In this document: positions 5,796 through 11,392 of the stretch, one piece after another
Layout: the number at the start of each line of letters is the position of its first letter
Position numbering within the stretch: the first letter of the stretch is position 1
NCBI GenBank assembly: GCA_955652155.1
Contig: CATPAT010000078.1
Coordinates: 1 to 11,392, forward strand
Length of the DNA: 11,392 nucleotides
Origin: an uncultured Chthoniobacterales bacterium
Lineage (GTDB): Bacteria > Verrucomicrobiota > Verrucomicrobiia > Chthoniobacterales > UBA10450
Direction: 5' to 3'
Notes under the pieces: generated by a model
Database searches by the model: none
What the model was told of the DNA's origin: nothing
Seen by the model: the letters and a program-made list of their open reading frames with translations, nothing else
Position numbers and translations under genes: made by a program

Positions 5796-7877
5796 TTAGG
5801 CCAGGTGCAGCGCAACCAGCGCGAGGTCGATCAGTTTGATGCCGATGAACGGCGCAATGAGTCCGCCGACGCCGTAGATGAAAAGATTGCGAATCAGAAT
5901 CTGGGCTGCGCCAACAGCGCGATATTTAACTCCGGCGAGCGCGAGCGGGATCAACGCGACAATGATGAGCGCGTTAAAAATGACCGCGCTCAGGATCGCG
6001 CTTTCCGGCGAATGCAATCGCATGATGTTGAGAGCAGCGAGTGGTCCGGCGGCTGCGCCCTTCGCGAGATAGAGAGATCCGAACATCGCTGGCAAAATGG
6101 CGAAGTATTTCGCGACGTCGTTGGCAATACTGAACGTGGTGAGCGCGCCCCGGGTCATCAGCAGTTGCTTACCGATCTCCACGATCTGAATGAGTTTGGT
6201 CGGGTTACTGTCCAGATCGACCATGTTCCCGGCTTCGCGCGCGGCTTGCGTGCCGGTGTTCATGGCCACGCCGACGTCTGCTTGCGCGAGCGCAGGCGCG
6301 TCATTCGTTCCGTCGCCCGTCATTGCGATGAGACGGCCTTCCGCTTGTTCGCTGCGAATGCGACGGAGTTTGTCTTCCGGCGTTGCTTGCGCCATGAAAT
6401 CGTCCACCCCGGATTCGGCGGCGATCGCGCCGGCGGTGAGCGGGTTGTCACCGGTGATCATCACGGTGCGGATGCCCATCTTGCGCAATTGCGCGAAACG
6501 TTCCTTGATTCCGCCTTTGACGATATCTTTGAGTTCGATGACGCCGAGTGCTTGTCGATCTTCCGCGACGACGAGCGGAGTTGCGCCGCGCCGCGAAATC
6601 TCATCGACGGCTTTTGTGACCGCTTGTGGGAACACGCCGCCGCCAGATTCGATAAAACTCTGAATCGATTGCGCAGCGCCTTTGCGAATGCTGATCGTCG
6701 GCTGCGCTCCGTTCGCGTGCAGGTCGATCCCGCTCATTCGCGTTTGGGCCGTGAACGGCACGAAGGTCGCTTCCAGCTCGTGCATCTCTCGCGCGCGCAA
6801 ACCGAATTTTTCTTTTGCGAGCACAACGATGCTGCGGCCTTCCGGTGTTTCATCAGCGAGCGAGCTGAGTTGTGACGCGCCCGCGAGATAACCTTCGTCA
6901 ACGTCGGGCGCGACGTGAAATGCAACCGCCATGCGATTGCCCATCGTAATCGTGCCGGTCTTGTCGAGCAGCAACACGTCGATGTCCCCGGCGGCCTCGA
7001 CCGCGCGCCCGCTGGTGGCGAGAACATTTTGCCTAACGAGCCGATCGATCCCGCTAATGCCGATGGCGCTGAGCAATCCACCGATGGTCGTCGGAATCAA
7101 ACAGACCAGGAGCGAAACCAAAACGGGAATACTGACGTTGACCGCATTTGTCTGACCAGCCGCGCTCTCGCTGTAATGCGCGAAGGCCGGGAGAGTGAAG
7201 ACGGCCAGTATGAAAAGCGCGGTCAAGCTGACGAGCAGAATGCTGAGGGCGATTTCGTTCGGCGTTTTCTGCCGGCGCGCGCCTTCGACCAGCGCGATCA
7301 TGCGATCGATAAAAGTGTTCCCCTGCTCGCTGGTGATGCGGACGACAATCCGGTCGCTGAGGACGCGCGTTCCGCCCGTCACCGCGCTGCGGTCGCCGCC
7401 ACTCTCGCGAATCACGGGTGCGGATTCGCCGGTGATGGCCGATTCATCCACGCTCGCGATTCCTTCAATGACTTCGCCGTCACCCGGGATGATATCGCCA
7501 GCTTCGCAAACAACGGTGTCACCTTTCTTCAATGCGCTTGCCGGAATTTTCTCTTCGCGACCATTTTGTAATCGCCGCGCCATCGTCGTGGTCCGCATGC
7601 GCCGCAGCGTTTCGGCCTGCGCTTTGCCGCGGCCCTCGGCCATCGCTTCAGCGAAATTCGCGAATAGTAATGTGAACCAGAGCCAGAGCGTGATTTGAAA
7701 ATTAAAACTGCTGAAGTGAAAGATTGTGATCGCGGATGTCCAGATCGCGCCGATCAACACGACAAACATGACCGGGCTGCGCCATTGCACCCGTGGATTG
7801 AGTTTTTTGAAGGAGTCCAAAATCGCGGGGCGAATCAACGCCGGATCGAAAATGGAGGATGTCGATCTTGCACTCAT
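5796..7877 (-). CDS. kdpB: KdpB, ATP-hydrolysing subunit of the K+-transporting P-type ATPase
   Basis: A 693-residue P-type (P1A) ATPase subunit in the inner membrane that powers K+ import through KdpA. Visible motifs in order: actuator TGES (149-152), whose Ser152 matches the serine phosphorylated to inhibit the E. coli pump; membrane motif CLIPTTIGG (259-267); phosphorylation site DKTGT with Asp305; nucleotide-binding FTAQTRMSG (375-383) and KGA (399-401); TGDN (475-478) and the hinge GDGTNDAP (521-528). Asp587 and Lys590 in SIANDVAKYFAI correspond to the membrane Asp/Lys pair needed for transport in E. coli. Length fits the family (about 680-700). A longer frame begins at 7928, but ATG 7877 is chosen: it lies one base after the kdpA stop (TAA-T-ATG) and removes a non-homologous 17-residue leader that would overlap kdpA. 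All key residues are present, so the enzyme should be active. Confidence 0.97.
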   Translation of the reverse strand: MSARSTSSIFDPALIRPAILDSFKKLNPRVQWRSPVMFVVLIGAIWTSAITIFHFSSFNFQITLWLWFTLLFANFAEAMAEGRGKAQAETLRRMRTTTMARRLQNGREEKIPASALKKGDTVVCEAGDIIPGDGEVIEGIASVDESAITGESAPVIRESGGDRSAVTGGTRVLSDRIVVRITSEQGNTFIDRMIALVEGARRQKTPNEIALSILLVSLTALFILAVFTLPAFAHYSESAAGQTNAVNVSIPVLVSLLVCLIPTTIGGLLSAIGISGIDRLVRQNVLATSGRAVEAAGDIDVLLLDKTGTITMGNRMAVAFHVAPDVDEGYLAGASQLSSLADETPEGRSIVVLAKEKFGLRAREMHELEATFVPFTAQTRMSGIDLHANGAQPTISIRKGAAQSIQSFIESGGGVFPQAVTKAVDEISRRGATPLVVAEDRQALGVIELKDIVKGGIKERFAQLRKMGIRTVMITGDNPLTAGAIAAESGVDDFMAQATPEDKLRRIRSEQAEGRLIAMTGDGTNDAPALAQADVGVAMNTGTQAAREAGNMVDLDSNPTKLIQIVEIGKQLLMTRGALTTFSIANDVAKYFAILPAMFGSLYLAKGAAAGPLAALNIMRLHSPESAILSAVIFNALIIVALIPLALAGVKYRAVGAAQILIRNLFIYGVGGLIAPFIGIKLIDLALVALHLA

Positions 7878-7878
7878 A

Positions 7879-9573
7879 TTAGAACGTCCGTCCGGCTTGC
7901 ATGAGGAAATGCTCGACGACCGGGCCAAGCGAAAGGACCGGGAAAAACGTGAGCGCGCCCACGATCAAAACAACTGAGATCAACAACACGGTGAAGACGG
8001 GGCCGTTGGTAGGAAACGTGCCGCTCGAGGGCGGCGAAGTTTTCTTTTGCGCAAGGCTGCCGGCTATCGCGAGCACGGGCACGATGATCGCGAAACGGCC
8101 AACGAACATGTTGATCGCCAGCAGGTAATTGTACCAATCAGTGTTCGCGTTGATTCCGGCGAAGGCGCTGCCGTTGTTCGCGGCCGCAGAAGCGAACGCA
8201 TAAACCACTTCGCTCAAACCGTGTGGACCACCGTTGTTCAGACTTTTGAGCGCCGCCGGATACATCATGGTGAACGCGCTTCCGCACAGAATGACCACGG
8301 CCGGTGCGAGCACCGCGATCACCGCCCAGGTCACTTCGCGCGCTTCGATTTTTTTGCCGAGATATTCCGGCGTGCGCCCGACCATTAGTCCGGCGATGAA
8401 GACAGTGAGCAGGACGTACATGAGCATCCCGTAAAACCCGGCGCCGACACCGCCGAAGATCACTTCCCCCAGCTTCATGTTGGTCAGCGGAATGAGACCG
8501 CCGAGCGGCGAAAGCGAATCGTGCATCATGTTCACCGCGCCACAGGAAGCATCGGTCGTGACGGTGGCGAAGAGCGCGGAGTTGAATTGTCCGAAACGGA
8601 CTTCTTTGCCTTCGAGTGAAGAAGTCGTGAGACCGAGCGCTGGATTCGGTTGAAGCTCCGCCCACCAAAGCGTGGCGAACCCGGCGAGAAAGAGAACGAA
8701 CATCGCTACCCAAATCGCCCAGCCCTGGCGACGATCGCGTGCCATGACACCGAACATGTAAACGAGCGCAGAGCCGAGCGAGAAGATGACAAACATCTCG
8801 ATGAAATTTGTAAGCGGCGTCGGGTTCTCGAATGGGTGCGCGCTGTTTTGCCCCAAAAAGCCGCCGCCATTTGTGCCGAGTTGTTTGATTGCAATCTGTG
8901 ACGCGACCGGTCCAAGTGGAATCTGTTGCGATGCGCCTTCGAGCGTCGTCGCGGTCGGATAACTATCGAAAGTTTGGACCACGCCTTGTTGCGCGAGCAG
9001 GACGGTTATCAAAATCGACAACGGCAGCAAAACGTAGAGCGTGCAGCGGGTGAGATCGGCCCAAAAATTCCCGATACCGCTCGCTTGCTTGCGCACCAAT
9101 CCACGCGCCAGGGCAACCGCGACGGCCATACCGGTCGCCGCGCTCACGAAATTGTGCACCGCCAGCCCGGCCATTTGGGTGAAGTAACTCATCGTGTTTT
9201 CGCCGGAATACGCCTGCCAGTTCGTGTTCGTCATGAACGAGATGGCGGTGTTGAATGCGAGCGCGAATGGAACATTCGGCAGATGCTGTGGATTAAATGG
9301 GAGCCACTGCTGGGTCAGCTCCATCGCCAGCAAAACCGCACCACCAGCGATGTTGAAAATCAGCATCGCGATCGCGTACGCTTTCCACGACATTTCGTGC
9401 CTTGGATCGACATCGGACAATTTGTAGATCGAGCGCTCGATCGGCCCTAGGATGCGCGATAGAAAATGCCGCTCGCCGGCGAACACCCGCGCCATGAATC
9501 GCCCGAGCGGCGGGGTAACCGCGAGCAGCCCGGCGATAAACAAGGAGAGCTGGCCAAAATCGCGCGCGTTCAC
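7879..9573 (-). CDS. kdpA: KdpA, potassium-selective channel-like subunit of the Kdp ATPase
   Basis: A 564-residue polytopic membrane protein that binds and selects K+ from the periplasm. The four pore-loop filter motifs are visible: TNTNWQ (115-120), GTNGGGF (233-239, containing the Gly equivalent to E. coli Gly232), TTDASCGAVN (339-348) and AANNGSAF (464-471). Other conserved parts include NPQHLPN, GPVASQIAIK, NSAHPFENPTPLTN, GRTPEYLGKKI and FVGRF. Length is typical (about 560). The start is GTG at 9573: it is the only usable start after an in-frame stop at 9610-9612, and any later Met would remove the first membrane helix. No convincing ribosome site precedes it, so initiation may be weak or leader-dependent. 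First gene of the operon; no kdpF-like small hydrophobic frame exists upstream. The stop at 7881-7879 abuts kdpB. Confidence 0.97.
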   Translation of the reverse strand: MNARDFGQLSLFIAGLLAVTPPLGRFMARVFAGERHFLSRILGPIERSIYKLSDVDPRHEMSWKAYAIAMLIFNIAGGAVLLAMELTQQWLPFNPQHLPNVPFALAFNTAISFMTNTNWQAYSGENTMSYFTQMAGLAVHNFVSAATGMAVAVALARGLVRKQASGIGNFWADLTRCTLYVLLPLSILITVLLAQQGVVQTFDSYPTATTLEGASQQIPLGPVASQIAIKQLGTNGGGFLGQNSAHPFENPTPLTNFIEMFVIFSLGSALVYMFGVMARDRRQGWAIWVAMFVLFLAGFATLWWAELQPNPALGLTTSSLEGKEVRFGQFNSALFATVTTDASCGAVNMMHDSLSPLGGLIPLTNMKLGEVIFGGVGAGFYGMLMYVLLTVFIAGLMVGRTPEYLGKKIEAREVTWAVIAVLAPAVVILCGSAFTMMYPAALKSLNNGGPHGLSEVVYAFASAAANNGSAFAGINANTDWYNYLLAINMFVGRFAIIVPVLAIAGSLAQKKTSPPSSGTFPTNGPVFTVLLISVVLIVGALTFFPVLSLGPVVEHFLMQAGRTF

Positions 9574-9710
9574 ACAAACAGTCTGGCCGTCTGCACCCGA
9601 TAACGTTAATTAAACCAGGGCTTTAACTCATTAAAAATTCGTTAAAACTCTCGCGCCAAGAAACCACTTGTCACCGGCGGAAGCCCCAGTGAACAGTCAC
9701 CCCACGCCAA
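9574..9710. promoter_or_regulatory. Divergent control region between kdpA and the permease gene, with AT-rich core
   Basis: This 137-base gap must hold the promoter of the kdp operon (leftward) and probably that of the permease (rightward). Positions 9601-9650 are strikingly AT-rich compared with the GC-rich surroundings. They carry repeated TTAA-type words: GTTAATTAAAC at 9605-9615, TTTAA/TTAAA inverted arms at 9622-9626 and 9631-9635, and TTAAAAATTCGTTAAAAC at 9631-9648. E. coli KdpE binds a T-rich element just upstream of the kdp promoter, so this core is the natural candidate for KdpE binding; that is inference. I could not assign convincing -35/-10 boxes on either strand. No room for a long leader riboswitch was seen. 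Confidence 0.5.
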
Positions 9711-11392
9711 ATGGCTGATTTGATCATCACCGAGAGCGGTGCGGTGCATCGCCCGCGCAATGTCGATTGGAAACGGGCCGCCGCATTGCTTTACGGCGAC
9801 TGGGGCACGAGCAAAGCCTACGTCATTGGACTCGCGTTTTTGGCCGCTGGTTTTTCGTCGCTGCCGATCATTCTCGCGGTCTGCGCGCTGACCGGTCTGG
9901 TCGGGATCAACTACATTGTGATCTGCCGCCATTTTCCCGATGGCGGCGGCGTTTATTCGGCGGCGCGATCACAGGGACATTTGCTCGCGGTGGTAGGCGC
10001 GCTTCTTTTGCTGGCCGATCTAACCGTCACCGCCGCGCTCAGCGGCTGGTCGGCTTTGACCTACATCACTTCCGGCGCGGAGCACATCGCTTGGATCAAG
10101 CTTCTCCGCGACCACATCGCGCTCACCACCATCGCGATGCTCTTGATCATGGGCGCAATCAATTATTTCGGGCCGAAACATTCCGGCAGTCTCGCGGTCG
10201 CCTTGGCACTGCCAACTCTTCTTGTTGTGATTGTCTTGATCGGCATTAGCGCGCCGCATCTGACCACGCATTTCCTTCAACCGCGCCAGGAAAGTCTCGG
10301 CACACTTTGGGTCCAGTTCGTCGGCGTCATTCTCGCCCTCTCCGGAGCGGAATCGATCGCCAATGTTACCGGCGTGATGAAGCTCGATCCGGGCTCGACC
10401 ATGGAGCATCCGAGCGTCGCGCGCGAATCGCTCAAAGCGATCATTCCCGTGGCAATCGAAGTTGTCGTCGGCACAGCCTTGCTCGGATGGGCAATGTTGT
10501 CGTTGCCATCGGTGCTCGGAAAAACTCTGCATTTGTCCGATTCGTCCGCGATGTCTTCGGTCCTACAACTACGAAGCGAAGACATGCTGCGTTTCATCGG
10601 CGAGCAATTCGCGACCGCAACATTTTCCCCTGCGATTGGCAATTTCTTCGGCTGGATCGTCGGGATCGTTTTCTTCCTGCTCCTCCTCAGCGCCGCCAAC
10701 ACTGCCATCGTCGCGACGATCGGATTGCTTTACATGATGTCGCGCGATCGCGAAATGCCGCGGCAATTCCGACGATTGAACCGTCACGGCGTTCCAATCT
10801 ATCCGCTGCTCATCGCTCTTGGATTACCCACGGTCGTTCTGCTTTTCGTCGCAAGCTTCACTGCCCTCGCCGGTCTTTATGCAATCGGTGTAGTCGGCGC
10901 GATCACGGTCAACGTCGGCTCGTGCGCGTTTAACCGCACCGTCGGTTTCACCTGGTACGATCGCGTTCTTTTCGGCGTCACGTTTTGCATTTTGTTTTTG
11001 GTCGAGCTGACCTTGGCGCATACGAAACAGGACGCGCTCTTTTTCGTGGTGGTGGTTCTAGGCGCTGGACTCGCGTTGCGCGCTTACACCCAGAAGCGGC
11101 AAGGTCTGACCACGCTGACCGTCACGCGCGAAGTTGCGCAAATGGTTACGCCAGATCTCGAGGCTCGCGTCCAACCGCGCTTGCAAGAAGGCCAGAAAAT
11201 ACTGGTGGCAGCGCGCGGCATCACCCCGGTGCTCGGTTTTGCGCTCGATGAAGCGCAGTTGCGCAAAGCGACTCTTTGCGTGCTCTACGTCAAAGAAGTC
11301 GCCGTTTATTATTCGGGCGGCCCAGCCTCACTCGGCCGCGCCAAATGGCAGGACGATCCGGAAGCGAACGCCATCATGTCTTTGATGATGAA
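9711..11392 (+). CDS. APC-superfamily permease, KimA/Kup-like probable potassium importer (partial, 3' end outside window)
   Basis: Reads from ATG 9711 to the window end with no stop, 560 residues visible. An in-frame TGA at 9690-9692 excludes a much longer start; the ribosome site is weak. About twelve membrane segments fill residues 22-457. The first helix carries LLYGDWGTSKAY: an Asp30 with a Tyr seven residues on (Tyr37), the spacing of the K+-site Asp36/Tyr43 in B. subtilis KimA and of the Asp/Tyr in the YGDxGTSPLY motif of Kup. FPDGGGVY (75-82), LLADLTVTAAL (100-110) and SGAESIANVTG (211-221) resemble the KimA/APC motifs. From about 496 the sequence KILVAARG..., helix, ATLCVLYVKE looks like the start of a universal-stress-protein-like cytoplasmic domain, as in KimA-type proteins. 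Divergent from kdpA with a shared 137-base region. Substrate K+ is inferred from motif and context; an amino-acid substrate cannot be excluded. Confidence 0.85.
   Translation, partial: MADLIITESGAVHRPRNVDWKRAAALLYGDWGTSKAYVIGLAFLAAGFSSLPIILAVCALTGLVGINYIVICRHFPDGGGVYSAARSQGHLLAVVGALLLLADLTVTAALSGWSALTYITSGAEHIAWIKLLRDHIALTTIAMLLIMGAINYFGPKHSGSLAVALALPTLLVVIVLIGISAPHLTTHFLQPRQESLGTLWVQFVGVILALSGAESIANVTGVMKLDPGSTMEHPSVARESLKAIIPVAIEVVVGTALLGWAMLSLPSVLGKTLHLSDSSAMSSVLQLRSEDMLRFIGEQFATATFSPAIGNFFGWIVGIVFFLLLLSAANTAIVATIGLLYMMSRDREMPRQFRRLNRHGVPIYPLLIALGLPTVVLLFVASFTALAGLYAIGVVGAITVNVGSCAFNRTVGFTWYDRVLFGVTFCILFLVELTLAHTKQDALFFVVVVLGAGLALRAYTQKRQGLTTLTVTREVAQMVTPDLEARVQPRLQEGQKILVAARGITPVLGFALDEAQLRKATLCVLYVKEVAVYYSGGPASLGRAKWQDDPEANAIMSLMM

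Noticed and set aside
5805..6875. 356-codon plus-strand open frame opposite kdpB
   Set aside because: Antisense to intact KdpB motifs and rich in Arg/Asp/Glu as expected from complementing a conserved membrane ATPase gene.
7878..7928. Longer KdpB start at 7928
   Set aside because: It would add 17 residues unlike other KdpB proteins and overlap kdpA by about 50 bases, while ATG 7877 lies one base after the kdpA stop.
9574..9710. Possible ydaO-type c-di-AMP or K+ (ykkC/kimA-like) riboswitch before the permease or kdpA
   Set aside because: The gap is only 137 bases for two promoters and shows no paired structure or conserved core that I recognise.
1..11392. Mobile elements, CRISPR arrays, tRNA or rRNA genes
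   Set aside because: No spaced direct repeats, terminal inverted repeats, transposase or integrase-like proteins, or RNA gene signatures were seen; the window is gene-dense with a consistent operon.

Overview
The window holds an almost complete high-affinity potassium uptake locus of the Kdp type, read right to left on the minus strand. The order is kdpA, kdpB, a 65-residue unknown ORF, kdpC, an outer-membrane beta-barrel protein, kdpD, kdpE. All gaps between these genes are 31 bases or less. Three junctions are nearly seamless: a 1-base gap at kdpA/kdpB, and 4-base ATGA overlaps at unknown ORF/kdpC and kdpD/kdpE. The set therefore looks like one operon encoding pump, putative porin and two-component regulator. 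The host should be a Gram-negative-type (diderm) bacterium with moderately high GC. An outer-membrane barrel inside a kdp operon, together with the general protein style, suggests Verrucomicrobiota, with Acidobacteriota as an alternative. That placement is inference; there is no rRNA or other marker here.

Layout. Positions 1-141 (+) are the last 46 codons of a gene that enters from the left and converges on kdpE; a perfect 10-bp inverted repeat at 128-157 has both stop codons in its loop. Positions 143-841 (-) are kdpE, 838-3468 kdpD, 3500-5029 the beta-barrel protein (TTG start, signal peptide), 5059-5598 kdpC, 5595-5792 the unknown small ORF, 5796-7877 kdpB and 7879-9573 kdpA (GTG start). 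Positions 9574-9710 are a divergent intergenic region with an AT-rich core at 9601-9650. From 9711 (+) to the window end runs an APC-superfamily permease, 560 residues visible, resembling KimA/Kup-type potassium importers and entering a C-terminal stress-protein-like domain.

How the parts fit. KdpA forms the K+-selective pore, KdpB hydrolyses ATP, KdpC stabilises the complex, and KdpD/KdpE sense potassium limitation and switch the operon on. The barrel protein may let ions through the outer membrane, extending the uptake path to both membranes. The divergent permease is probably a second potassium importer sharing the control region. No mobile element, CRISPR array, tRNA or rRNA was seen. The less ordinary parts are the small ORF between kdpB and kdpC, the barrel gene between pump and sensor, the KimA-like neighbour and the hairpin at the convergent gene ends.
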